Of a stretch of 64,000 bases of DNA, positions 48,021 to 55,506 are shown in pieces (positions within the stretch are counted from its first letter, which is position 1; every line of letters starts with the position of its first letter). The DNA is from Rhodococcus sp. 14-2483-1-2. Lineage in GTDB: Bacteria; Actinomycetota; Actinomycetes; Mycobacteriales; Mycobacteriaceae. The notes beneath the pieces are model-generated. The model had not been told where the DNA came from. It was given only the letters and a program-made list of their open reading frames with translations, and ran no database searches. A program made the translations under genes and the position numbers. Where the stretch lies: assembly GCF_002259405.1 (NCBI RefSeq), contig NZ_NPFW01000022.1, positions 620,001-684,000 of the forward strand, written 5' to 3'.

Positions 48021-48366
48021 GGCTGAAGAACTCTCTTTCGATGGTGCGGTTGACGCAGAGTGTCGGTGACCTCTGCCCTGGCGCCCGCTGAAGTTGCCGG
48101 ACCTGACATCACGAAGATCTCAGGACCGCCGACAACCGGTTCTCGTATCGGTGATTCTGATCGAAGCAGACGATGCGATGACGCGGACGCGCGAAGTCGA
48201 CCCGTGCACGCACAGGCCGCAAGTGACGAGTGTAGACCTGCCACCGCCCCCGTCATAACCAGGCCCGACTGTCAAGAGATTCCGGGGCCTGTGGACAAAG
48301 AAATCACTTGTCCACAAATCACCCTCGGGTCCGTTCGATCGCTCCGATCCAGGAGATGGTCGACGG
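48021..48366. other. Divergent intergenic region between rpsB and M23 peptidase
   Basis: No gene is seen in these 346 bases. They must hold the rpsB leader and promoter (minus) and the peptidase promoter (plus). Visible elements are two consensus DnaA boxes in inverted orientation (48290-48316), TTGACA on the minus strand at 48269-48274, though no well-spaced -10 follows it, and AGGAG at 48352-48356 ahead of the peptidase GTG. I looked for a ydaO-type riboswitch ahead of the cell-wall peptidase and did not see its core. Confidence 0.7.
48290..48316. promoter_or_regulatory. Inverted pair of consensus DnaA boxes
   Basis: TGTGGACAA (48290-48298) and TTGTCCACA (48308-48316) form a perfect 9-base inverted repeat with a 9-base spacer. 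TTGTCCACA is the strong DnaA box of actinobacterial origins. Both lie 50-77 bases upstream of the M23 peptidase start. No dnaA, dnaN or other origin gene is in the window, so this is not oriC. DnaA-mediated regulation or titration is inference. Confidence 0.7.
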
Positions 48367-48873
48367 GTGAACACCTCTCCCATGCGCCGCACACTCGCCG
48401 TGTGCCTCGCGACGGCGGTAGCTCTCTCGACGCCGGTCGCATCGGCGCAGCCAGGCACGTTCGCCTGGCCGCTGCAGCCGCGGCCGCAGGTCGTCACCCC
48501 GTTCGACCGTCCCGAGCAGAACTGGCTGCCCGGCCACCGTGGTGTGGACCTGGCCGCACAGGAGGGCCAGTCGGTTCTGGCCGTCGCCGACGGCACCGTG
48601 GTGTTCTCTGGGTCGGTCGCGGGAAAGCCCGTCGTATCGGTGGATCATCCGGGCGGACTGAGATCGACGTACGAACCTGTGCTGGCCTCGGTTGCCGCCG
48701 GCGCGCGAGTTCGTCGAGGGACCGTGCTGGGTTCGTTGACCTCGGGGCACGAGAGCTGCACGTCAACGTGCCTGCACTGGGGCATCAGACGTGGCCGCGA
48801 CTATCTCGATCCCACGGCGTCGGTGCGCGCGACTCCGATCAGGTTGAAACCCCTCGACGAAGGCGGCAGATGA
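48367..48873 (+). CDS. M23 family (LytM-like) peptidase, secreted
   Basis: 168 residues from GTG. A Sec signal peptide covers about residues 1-27 (RRTLAVCLATAVALSTPVASA), so the protein is exported. The lysostaphin-type fold has the zinc ligands His57 and Asp61 in GHRGVDLAA and His137 in CLHWG. The usual HxH motif is CLH here: the first His, a catalytic residue in LytM enzymes, is replaced by Cys135. The protein may bind or cut peptidoglycan, or act as an activator like EnvC. It corresponds to M. tuberculosis Rv2891 beside rpsB. Two DnaA boxes lie upstream. Confidence 0.88.
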   Translation: MNTSPMRRTLAVCLATAVALSTPVASAQPGTFAWPLQPRPQVVTPFDRPEQNWLPGHRGVDLAAQEGQSVLAVADGTVVFSGSVAGKPVVSVDHPGGLRSTYEPVLASVAAGARVRRGTVLGSLTSGHESCTSTCLHWGIRRGRDYLDPTASVRATPIRLKPLDEGGR

Positions 48874-48876
48874 TCG

Positions 48877-50184
48877 TCAGCGCTGTGGGCCGGAGTGTCT
48901 GCCGGACGCCGCGGGAAAATCGTCGGCGACCATCGCCGCGAGTTCGACGAACGCACTTCGAGTCTGGGGACGCAACAAGTCGAGATCGACCACGGCACCC
49001 TCGGCGAGGTGCTCGTCGAACGGAACCACCAGCACGGCGCGACAGCGCTCGAGGAAGTGCTGTTGCAGCAAGTTCATGTCCACCGCCGACGAACCCGGGC
49101 GGACAGAGCTGATCACCACCACGGTCCGTTCGACCAGATGGCCGTAGCCGTGCAGCTCCAGCCAGTCCAGCGTCGCCGCAGCACTGCGCGCACCGTCGAC
49201 TGCCGGCGAGCTGACCAGAACCAGCGCGTTCGCCAGTTGCAGCACCCCGTTCATCGCCGAGTGCATGATCCCGGTGCCGCAGTCGGTCAGGATCAGGTTG
49301 TAGTACACCTGCAGCATGTCGATGACGGCGCGGTAGTCCTCTTCACCGAACATCTCCGACGCGGCGGGGTCGCGCTCGCCGGCCAACACTTCGAGTCGAC
49401 TCGGCGCCTGCGAGGTGTGCTCGCGGATGTCGGAGTAGCGACGAATGTTGGGTGCGGCGGCCAGCAGATCGCGCACGGTCGACGCCGTCTGACGCGGAAC
49501 TCGCTCCCCCAGGGTGCCGAAGTCGGGATTTGCGTCCACCGCGATGACGCAATCTCCGCGCAGCGATGCGAAAGTCGAACCGAGGCCCAGCGTGGTCGTC
49601 GTCTTACCGACGCCACCCTTGAGCGACAGGAAGGCGATCCGGTAGTCGCCGAGCACCGGCTGCCGAATGCGTTCGACCTGGTTTCGGTACCGCTCTTCGG
49701 CCGTCGATTCGCCTGGGTTGATGACGCCGCCGGTGAGCCGGTGCACGCCTCGCCGCCAGCCCGAGTTCGACGCTCGCTTGGGACGCTTGAGCAGCGAGTC
49801 CGCGCCCAGATCCTGACTGTTGGGTCGATAGGCGTTGGGTGCCCCCGACCAGGGTTGTGGCGACCATCGATCGGGGTGCGTCCGAGAATCCTCGGTGTGC
49901 GGCGGCACCGGCAGGTATCGGTCCGGCTGGTATCGGTCCGGCTGGTATCGGTCCGGCTGCACGGCCGGAGGCCCGGGCTCGACCGGCACCGGCGGGTTGT
50001 ACCGCGGCGGCATCGGCTGTCGGTCGCCCGAGTCGGGTGTCTGCCAGGGTGGCGGCTGCCGAGGCGTCGAGCGGGGAGTGGACATCGAATTCGACGATAC
50101 GGGCCCGCCGGCAGTGTCGCGTGCGCTGTCCGACCGACCAGAGGAGCTCTGATGATCGGCGGCGGAGCCGTTCCGGACATGCAT
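48877..50184 (-). CDS. ParA/MinD-like ATPase with Pro-rich N-terminal tail
   Basis: 435 residues from ATG 50184 (GGAG nine bases upstream); an in-frame GTG at 50226 and an ATG at 50085 are alternatives. The first 150 residues are Pro/Arg/Tyr-rich and disordered, with a PDRYQ repeat from three 15-base tandem units. The ATPase domain (about 180-420) has Walker A LSLKGGVGKTTTTLGLGSTF, switch VIAVDANPDFGTLGE and LILTDCGTGIMHSA. This is the plan of ESX-associated EspI-like and other actinobacterial MinD proteins, but no ESX gene is nearby. Partner and cargo are unknown. It is convergent with the M23 gene (3 bases). Confidence 0.83.
   Translation of the reverse strand: MHVRNGSAADHQSSSGRSDSARDTAGGPVSSNSMSTPRSTPRQPPPWQTPDSGDRQPMPPRYNPPVPVEPGPPAVQPDRYQPDRYQPDRYLPVPPHTEDSRTHPDRWSPQPWSGAPNAYRPNSQDLGADSLLKRPKRASNSGWRRGVHRLTGGVINPGESTAEERYRNQVERIRQPVLGDYRIAFLSLKGGVGKTTTTLGLGSTFASLRGDCVIAVDANPDFGTLGERVPRQTASTVRDLLAAAPNIRRYSDIREHTSQAPSRLEVLAGERDPAASEMFGEEDYRAVIDMLQVYYNLILTDCGTGIMHSAMNGVLQLANALVLVSSPAVDGARSAAATLDWLELHGYGHLVERTVVVISSVRPGSSAVDMNLLQQHFLERCRAVLVVPFDEHLAEGAVVDLDLLRPQTRSAFVELAAMVADDFPAASGRHSGPQR
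49915..49959. repeat. Three perfect 15-base tandem repeats inside the ParA-like gene
   Basis: The unit GTATCGGTCCGGCTG occurs three times in a row (49915-49929, 49930-49944, 49945-49959). Read on the minus strand it gives the PDRYQ pentapeptide repeat of the disordered N-terminal tail. The number of units is a multiple of three bases, so expansion or contraction keeps the frame and the tail length may vary between strains. Confidence 0.9.
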
Positions 50185-50294
50185 GGACCACGTCTCCGAA
50201 GTACCTTGCGGTCGGTCGCGGTCCACGGTCCCCCGTATTCGGTGTTGTCAGTCGGTACACGACGCTACCAAACGTTGTGCTGCCGACGCTCGGC

Positions 50295-51221
50295 TCACGC
50301 TCGGGGATGAGCCTGATCGTGCACGGCACGCAGCCGCTCCACCGACACGTGTGTGTAGATCTGGGTGGTCGCCAGAGAGGCGTGGCCGAGCAACTCCTGC
50401 ACCACCCTCAGATCGGCTCCACCTTCGAGCAAGTGAGTTGCCGCTGTATGACGCAGGCCGTGTGGGCCGAGGCTGGGACCACCGGGGACGGTGTCGAGTA
50501 CGGCGTGTACCGCCGTTCTCGCCTGCCGTTGGTCGAGCCGTCCACCTCGACGTCCCAGCAGCAATGCCGCACCGGATCGATCCGAGACCAGTTCGGGTCT
50601 GCCGCTGACCAGCCAGTTCTCGACCGCGTGGGCTGCCGGTCCACCGTACGGAGCCGAGCGTTCCTTGTTTCCCTTGCCGATGACGCGGACCAGGCGGCGC
50701 TCGGTGTCCACGTCGTCGATGTCGAGTCCACACAACTCCCCCACGCGCACCCCGGTCGCGTACAGCAACTCGACGATGAGCCTGTCCCGCAGCGCGATGG
50801 GGTCGAGCTCGGCGGCACCCGATTCGGCAGCGGCCAACGCCTGTGCCGCCTGGCTGTGGCGAAGAACACCGGGCAGCGTGCGGTGGCCGGCCGGACCGGC
50901 CAGGCGTTCTGCCGGTGCCGCCGTCACTGCTCCCACCCGCTCGAGCCACTTCCCGAACGTCCTCGCCGACGAGGTTCGCCTCGCCATCGACGTTCTGGCC
51001 GATCCGGCCGCCGAGTGCGTGGCCAACCACGAACGCACTGCCCGGAGGTCGAGGTCGGCGATCGTGGCATCCGGCGAGGACTCGGCGAAGTGCGCGAGCA
51101 GTGAACGAGCATCGGAGACGTAGGCCCGGATGGTGTGCTCGGATCGCTCTCGACCGAGTCGAAGATGCTCGGCGAACTCCTCGACGTGAACGCCGAGGTG
51201 AGGCGGCAGCGAATCGGTCAT
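50295..51221 (-). CDS. xerC: Tyrosine recombinase XerC
   Basis: 308 residues. With XerD it resolves chromosome dimers at dif. N-terminal SAM-like DNA-binding domain (about 10-100: [17 protein letters not shown]) and catalytic domain with Arg in [15 protein letters not shown], the HxxR box [17 protein letters not shown] and the nucleophile Tyr in [16 protein letters not shown]. The conserved chromosomal position beside rpsB and the absence of att-like repeats argue for housekeeping XerC rather than a phage integrase. Confidence 0.94.
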   Translation of the reverse strand: MTDSLPPHLGVHVEEFAEHLRLGRERSEHTIRAYVSDARSLLAHFAESSPDATIADLDLRAVRSWLATHSAAGSARTSMARRTSSARTFGKWLERVGAVTAAPAERLAGPAGHRTLPGVLRHSQAAQALAAAESGAAELDPIALRDRLIVELLYATGVRVGELCGLDIDDVDTERRLVRVIGKGNKERSAPYGGPAAHAVENWLVSGRPELVSDRSGAALLLGRRGGRLDQRQARTAVHAVLDTVPGGPSLGPHGLRHTAATHLLEGGADLRVVQELLGHASLATTQIYTHVSVERLRAVHDQAHPRA

Positions 51222-51249
51222 CGGCTCAGCTTGAGCGCTGGCCGGCCGC

Positions 51250-51286
51250 GCGACAACCGGACACGCCGTCCGAGCTGGGTTGTCGC
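51250..51286 (-). terminator. Hairpin downstream of the siderophore-interacting protein gene
   Basis: Arms GCGACAACC (51250-51258) and GGTTGTCGC (51278-51286) form a perfect 9-base inverted repeat; the 19-base loop contains a further GGAC/GTCC stem. It starts 5 bases past the stop codon at 51291 and before xerC. No T-tract. It probably ends the iron-uptake transcript. Confidence 0.6.
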
Positions 51287-51290
51287 CGGA

Positions 51291-52073
51291 TCAGGCATCG
51301 ACTCCGGATTCGGCCTGTGCGAGTTCGCGCTTCCACACGCGGAACGTCTCCTCGGTTCGGCCGCGACGCCAGTACCCCGAAATCGAGGCCCACTCGGCAC
51401 CGACCCCGCGCTCCTTGCGGATGTAGGGCCGGATGTTGTGCATGACCGCCTGCGCTTCCCCGTGTACGAAGACCTGCGCTTGCCCCGGCAGCCATTCGGT
51501 TCCCTTCACCGCTGCGATCAACGGCGCGTTGTCTCCCGCCCGGTCGTCCCCGACCTCGTTCGAGGAGGCACCCCGGTGGACCCAGGTCACATCGACGACG
51601 GCGAGCGTCTCCATGTAGATCTCGTCGTGCCGGTCGGCGACTTCGATGAAGACCTTGGCGATGGCGTCTTCCGGGAGCGCCTCGACGGCAGCCGAGATCG
51701 CCGGAATCGCCGATTCGTCGCCGGCGAACAGGTGCCAGTCGGCGTCGGGGCGCGGGGCGTACCCACCGGAGGGGCCGAAGAACGACATCTCGTCTCCCGG
51801 CTTCGCGCGGGTGGCCCACGGCCCGGCTACTCCCTCGTCTCCGTGCACCACGAAGTCGATGGCTATCTCCCGCGCGCCGGTGTCGACCGAGCGAACGGTG
51901 TACGTGCGCATGATCGGTTCGTCCTCGGTACCGAGGAACAACTTGACGTAGGCGTCGGTCTCGTCGATCGCATCGAAGTCGTCGAAGTTGGCCCCACCCA
52001 GGTAGACCCGGTGCATGTGCGGGGTGAGCGCTTCGGTGCGCAGGACGGACAAGGTGGTTTTCTTGCGTGGCAC
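51291..52073 (-). CDS. viuB: Siderophore-interacting protein (ViuB-type flavin reductase)
   Basis: 260 residues from GTG 52073, with GAGGGG seven to eight bases upstream. It releases iron from ferric siderophores in the cytoplasm using FAD and NAD(P)H. The FAD-binding barrel has MHRVYLGGANFDDFDAI and the RTYTVRSVD motif; the nucleotide-binding half has WHLFAGDESAIPAISAAVEA and the C-terminal GYWRRGRTEE family stretch. A partial IdeR-type iron box lies 43-61 bases upstream, so the gene is likely repressed by iron. Confidence 0.92.
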   Translation of the reverse strand: MPRKKTTLSVLRTEALTPHMHRVYLGGANFDDFDAIDETDAYVKLFLGTEDEPIMRTYTVRSVDTGAREIAIDFVVHGDEGVAGPWATRAKPGDEMSFFGPSGGYAPRPDADWHLFAGDESAIPAISAAVEALPEDAIAKVFIEVADRHDEIYMETLAVVDVTWVHRGASSNEVGDDRAGDNAPLIAAVKGTEWLPGQAQVFVHGEAQAVMHNIRPYIRKERGVGAEWASISGYWRRGRTEETFRVWKRELAQAESGVDA

Positions 52074-52115
52074 TTCGGACCCCTCTTCGAGCGAACGACG
52101 CCGATACCCGATGCA

Positions 52116-52134
52116 TCGACTAAGCATTACCTAA
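52116..52134 (-). promoter_or_regulatory. IdeR/DtxR-type iron box, left half strong
   Basis: On the minus strand TTAGGTAATGCTTAGTCGA matches the IdeR consensus TTAGGTnAGGCTnACCTAA well in the left half (TTAGGT) and centre (A..GCT.A) and poorly in the right half. It lies 43 bases upstream of the siderophore-interacting protein GTG. Function as an iron-dependent operator is inferred from this match and the gene product. Confidence 0.5.
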
Positions 52135-52169
52135 CACCCTACCGTCCGAGCTCGTGAACGATAGTGCGC

Positions 52170-53291
52170 TCACCCACGCACCACGCGGAACCATCCGGTC
52201 TCGTCGCTGGCCACGAATCCGTCCATCTCCATTACCGGCAGGGATGCGCGCACCTTGCTCAACGGCACACCGGAGTGCTCGGACAATTCTCGACTCGACA
52301 GTGATCCGGATGCCGGCAACGCGTCGTAGATCAACAGTGCCGTGTCCGAGAGCGCATCGGTTTCACGAAAGAGATCGGGCCGAGACTCCTCCGAGGACCC
52401 GAGAGCGCCCGCCTCGGCGACCACGTCGTGAGAGCTCGACACCAGCACGGCCTCGCCGTCCCGGATCATGCGGTGACAGCCGGTGGACGAAGGCGACGTG
52501 ACCGGCCCAGGGACCGCCAGCACCGGCCGACCCAGTTTCGCTGCCCATGCCGCCGTGTTGCGAGCACCGCTGCGCCACCCGGCCTCGACGACCACCACAG
52601 CCGATCCGAGTGCCGCGACGAGCCTGTTGCGAGCGAGGAAACGATGCTTCGCCGGCGTCGTGCCCGGCGCGTACTCACTGAGAACCAGCCCGTGAGCAGC
52701 GATCTGCCGCAGTAGCCGCGAATGGCCCGCCGGATACGCACGATCGACGCCACAGGCGAGCACCGCCATCGTCGTACCCTCGACTCCGAGGGCCGCCCGA
52801 TGTGCCGCGGCGTCGATGCCGAAAGCCGCTCCCGAGATGATGGTCCAGCCGTCGAGCGCCAGATCGGCGGATATCTCCGCCGTCACATGATCGCCGTAAG
52901 GACTCGATGCACGAGTCCCGACGATCGACACCGATCGCTCGGTGATGGTTGCCACCTGTCGAGTTCCCAGCGCCCACAACGCAATCGGCGGACAGGTGTC
53001 CACCCCTGCGGTCATTCCCGGTCCGTCGAATCCGAGAAAGCGCCACGCCGGCCATTCGTCGTCGTCCGGCGTGATCAACCGGCCACCGAGCGCAGCGATG
53101 TGGTCGAGATCCGCGGCCGCGGTATCGATGTGGGCGCGGACCGCGAGCCTCTCCCCCAACCTGCCCGCCCGCACTGCGTCTGCCGTCGATTCGGGACCGT
53201 GAGCTGCAGCATGATCGACCACCGGCCGATGCGGGCCTTGCGCCACGCGAGAGAGATACGCCCAGGCGAGTCGGCGCGTGTCGTGCGTCAT
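52170..53291 (-). CDS. dprA: DNA-processing protein DprA
   Basis: 373 residues. DprA loads RecA on incoming single-stranded DNA during transformation. The Rossmann-like domain is clear: VSIVGTRASSPYGDHVTAEI, WTIISGAAFGIDAAAHRAAL, FLARNRLVAALGSAVVVVEA and GRPVLAVPGPVTSPSSTGCH. The C-terminal part (about 300-370) is a winged helix: SRELSEHSGVPLSKVRASL. The start overlaps the comM stop (ATGA). Full competence machinery is not in the window; the gene may act in other recombination. Confidence 0.94.
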   Translation of the reverse strand: MTHDTRRLAWAYLSRVAQGPHRPVVDHAAAHGPESTADAVRAGRLGERLAVRAHIDTAAADLDHIAALGGRLITPDDDEWPAWRFLGFDGPGMTAGVDTCPPIALWALGTRQVATITERSVSIVGTRASSPYGDHVTAEISADLALDGWTIISGAAFGIDAAAHRAALGVEGTTMAVLACGVDRAYPAGHSRLLRQIAAHGLVLSEYAPGTTPAKHRFLARNRLVAALGSAVVVVEAGWRSGARNTAAWAAKLGRPVLAVPGPVTSPSSTGCHRMIRDGEAVLVSSSHDVVAEAGALGSSEESRPDLFRETDALSDTALLIYDALPASGSLSSRELSEHSGVPLSKVRASLPVMEMDGFVASDETGWFRVVRG

Positions 53292-54793
53292 GCCACGCCC
53301 CTGTCACGGAAGTCCAACGCGGCTCCGACCTCGTCGGCACCGGGGACCGAACCACCGGCCAGATCGTTCAGCGTCCACGCCACCCGAATGGCGCGGTCTG
53401 CGCCGCGCGCGGTCAGCGATCCGTTGCGCAACGCGCGCTCGACCGGAGCGAGCGTCGAGCGCGCCAATCGAAATCGTTGGCGCAGAGCGGGTCCTGGAAC
53501 CTCCGCGTTGGTCCTCCAGCCGAACTCCCGCCACCGCTGCGCGGCGGCGTCCCTGGCCCCGGTCACGCGTGCGCGAATCTCGCTCGTACCCTCCCCCACC
53601 TCGTCGACCAGTGCACCTGTCGCGACACCCATCATCTGAATGCGCAGATCGACGCGATCCAGCAACGGCCCGGACAGCTTGCCGAGATATTTGCGTCGCG
53701 CTGTGGGCGGGCAGACGCAGTCCACCTGCCGCGCCGGCGCACACGGGCACGGATTGGCTGCGAGAACCAACTGAAATCTGGCCGGATACCTGGCGACACC
53801 GTCGCGACGAGCAATGCGAATCTCGCCGTCCTCCAACGGAGTACGCAACGCCTCGAGTACCCGAACGCTCATCTCGGCGCACTCGTCCAGAAACAGGACT
53901 CCTCGATGTGCGCGACTGACCGCTCCCGGTTTGGCCATTCCGGTTCCGCCCCCTACCAAGGCGCTCACCGAGGTCGAATGGTGTGGAGCGATGAACGGCG
54001 GCGACGTGATGAGCGGCCGCGCCGTGGTCAACAGGCCCGCCACCGAGTGGATCGCTGTCACTTCGAGCGCTTCCGATTCGGTCAGCGGGGGCAGAATCCC
54101 CGGAAGACGTTGCGCGAGCATCGTTTTTCCGATGCCCGGTGGCCCGGTCAGCATGATGTGATGTGCGCCTGCGGCGGCGACCTCCAGAGCCCATCGCGCA
54201 TCCGCCTGTCCCGCAACGTCACTGAGGTCCGGGTAGATCTCCTCGTGCCATTCGGTCGGGATGGGTGATTCGAGGGCCTCCTCACCACGTAGCCAGGCCA
54301 CCACGTCCCCGAGCGAACCCGCACCCAGCACCTCGATCCCGTCCACCAGCCCCGCTTCGGGCAGACACTGCAGCGGAACGACCACCCGCTGCCAGCCAGC
54401 ACTCTTGACCGCGAGCACCCCGGGCAGGACCCCACGAACTGCGCGCAGCCTGCCATCGAGTGCCAACTCACCCAGAAACACGGTGTCGGACAGGCATCCA
54501 CGCGGAATCGCTTTGGCAGCGTCGAGAACCGACAGCGCCAATGCCAAGTCGTACACCGATCCGCCCTTCGGCAGGGTCGCGGGCGACAGAGCGAGAATCA
54601 CCCGGCTGTCCGGCCACGTTCCGCCCGAGTTCTTCACCGCAGCCTTGACTCGATCACGCGATTCGTTCAGAGCAGTATCGGGCAACCCGACCAGATGCGT
54701 ACCGGGCAAGCCCTGCCCGATGTCCGCTTCGATCTCCACCAACACACCGTCGACCCCGTTGACCGCAACCGAATGCGCTCTTCCGAGTGGCAT
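53288..54793 (-). CDS. comM: YifB/ComM-type Mg chelatase family AAA ATPase
   Basis: 501 residues from ATG 54793. N-terminal Lon-protease-like fold (about 20-140: GVDGVLVEIEADIGQGLPGT), then AAA domain with Walker A LTGPPGIGKTMLAQRLPGI and Walker B GVLFLDECAEM, and a C-terminal domain with the cysteines of AANPCPCAPA and DCVCPP. ComM is a branch-migration helicase that helps integrate transforming DNA. It lies between yraN and dprA with overlaps at both ends, so the three form one translation-coupled unit. Confidence 0.94.
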   Translation of the reverse strand: MPLGRAHSVAVNGVDGVLVEIEADIGQGLPGTHLVGLPDTALNESRDRVKAAVKNSGGTWPDSRVILALSPATLPKGGSVYDLALALSVLDAAKAIPRGCLSDTVFLGELALDGRLRAVRGVLPGVLAVKSAGWQRVVVPLQCLPEAGLVDGIEVLGAGSLGDVVAWLRGEEALESPIPTEWHEEIYPDLSDVAGQADARWALEVAAAGAHHIMLTGPPGIGKTMLAQRLPGILPPLTESEALEVTAIHSVAGLLTTARPLITSPPFIAPHHSTSVSALVGGGTGMAKPGAVSRAHRGVLFLDECAEMSVRVLEALRTPLEDGEIRIARRDGVARYPARFQLVLAANPCPCAPARQVDCVCPPTARRKYLGKLSGPLLDRVDLRIQMMGVATGALVDEVGEGTSEIRARVTGARDAAAQRWREFGWRTNAEVPGPALRQRFRLARSTLAPVERALRNGSLTARGADRAIRVAWTLNDLAGGSVPGADEVGAALDFRDRGVA

Positions 54794-55158
54794 CAGAACG
54801 CGGACCGAACGTGCGTGATGACCGGTTCTTCGTGACGACCGACCACTATTGCGATCACATCGAACCTGATCTGTACCCACGGTCCCTGCTGCAGCGAAAG
54901 CCACCGCAGCGCGAGACCTCTGATTCGCGTCTGCTTCGCGTACGTCACCGCTTCGGCCGGTGTTCCGTAACCGATTCCCGAGCGAGTCTTCACTTCGACG
55001 AAAACCATGGTGTCGCCGTCGCGCGCGATGATGTCGAGTTCTCCGGACCGATGCCGCCAATTCCGCTCGATCACATCCAGGCCGATGTCCTCGAGATGGC
55101 GCACCGCGAGTTCCTCACCGCGCGCACCGAGCTCCTGGTTGGTTGCCATGTCCGCCAT
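54793..55158 (-). CDS. yraN: YraN/UPF0102 endonuclease-like protein
   Basis: 121 residues from ATG 55158; a second ATG at 55149 is equally possible. The restriction-endonuclease-like core reads LGARGEELAVRHLEDIGLDV, then GELDIIARDGDTMVFVEVKTR, giving the D...ExK catalytic pattern. It probably acts on branched or damaged DNA; the exact role is unsettled. Its stop overlaps the comM start by one base (TGATG), supporting a joint role with comM and dprA. Confidence 0.92.
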   Translation of the reverse strand: MADMATNQELGARGEELAVRHLEDIGLDVIERNWRHRSGELDIIARDGDTMVFVEVKTRSGIGYGTPAEAVTYAKQTRIRGLALRWLSLQQGPWVQIRFDVIAIVVGRHEEPVITHVRSAF

Positions 55159-55259
55159 TCCTCCACTCTCCGACCGTGTATTGCGGCCGATTCGGTCGTC
55201 TCGACGGTGGCACGACCCGAAAGAGGAGAAACGAAGAAAGTGCAGGTGGGAAATTGCCC

Positions 55260-55268
55260 TGTGGACAA
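55260..55268 (-). promoter_or_regulatory. Consensus DnaA box upstream of yraN
   Basis: TGTGGACAA on the plus strand equals TTGTCCACA on the minus strand, the strong actinobacterial DnaA box. It lies 102 bases upstream of yraN. A degenerate copy, TGTGGACCG (7 of 9), follows at 55278-55286 in the same orientation. The binding is inferred. Confidence 0.5.
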
Positions 55269-55384
55269 CTACTCGACTGTGGACCGACGGTCCGATTGTC
55301 GGCGGCGATCGGTCCGCTGTGTCGGACCGCCGTGCTACGGCCCGAGCGTGTTCGAGCGGCCGGGTGAGAGCAGACCCGATACGC

Positions 55385-55422
55385 AAAAAGCTCCGTCCGG
55401 ATTCATGAAATCGGACGGAGCT
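55385..55422 (-). terminator. Rho-independent terminator of lsr2
   Basis: Perfect 11-base inverted repeat AGCTCCGTCCG (55389-55399) and CGGACGGAGCT (55412-55422). On the minus strand the stem is followed directly by TTTTT (55385-55389), so it has the full intrinsic-terminator form, unlike the other hairpins in this window. Confidence 0.9.
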
Positions 55423-55430
55423 GATGCGGT

Positions 55431-55462
55431 GTATCGGTACCGAAACCCGAAAGTACCGATAC
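55431..55462 (-). other. Second hairpin in the lsr2 3' untranslated region
   Basis: GTATCGGTAC (55431-55440) and GTACCGATAC (55453-55462) form a perfect 10-base inverted repeat with a 12-base loop. It lies between the lsr2 stop (55507) and the T-tailed terminator. Without a T-tract it may protect the mRNA 3' end or be a protein-binding site. Confidence 0.6.
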
Positions 55463-55506
55463 GTAGAACGTCTGCCGAGACTTCATGCCTCGGTTTTGAA
55501 GGACTG

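Larger units (their letters stand above)
55159..55506. other. Intergenic region between lsr2 and yraN
   Basis: No gene is seen in 348 bases. The left part must hold the yraN-comM-dprA promoter and contains one perfect DnaA box (55260-55268) and one degenerate one (55278-55286). The right part is the lsr2 3' untranslated region with two hairpins, one at 55431-55462 and the terminator at 55385-55422. Confidence 0.75.

Noticed and set aside
48290-48316. Replication origin
   Set aside because: Only two DnaA boxes, and no dnaA, dnaN, gyrB or rpmH, nor an AT-rich unwinding region; the gene order is that of a region far from oriC in mycobacteria.
48021-48366. ydaO-type (cyclic di-AMP) riboswitch upstream of the cell-wall peptidase
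   Set aside because: These often precede cell-wall hydrolase genes in actinobacteria, but I could not find the conserved core here.
49915-49959. Possible CRISPR-like direct repeats
   Set aside because: The three units are only 15 bases, with no spacers, and lie in frame inside a coding region.
50295-51221. Phage or integrative-element integrase
   Set aside because: The tyrosine recombinase has housekeeping XerC features and conserved synteny; there is no tRNA, att repeat or accessory cargo around it.
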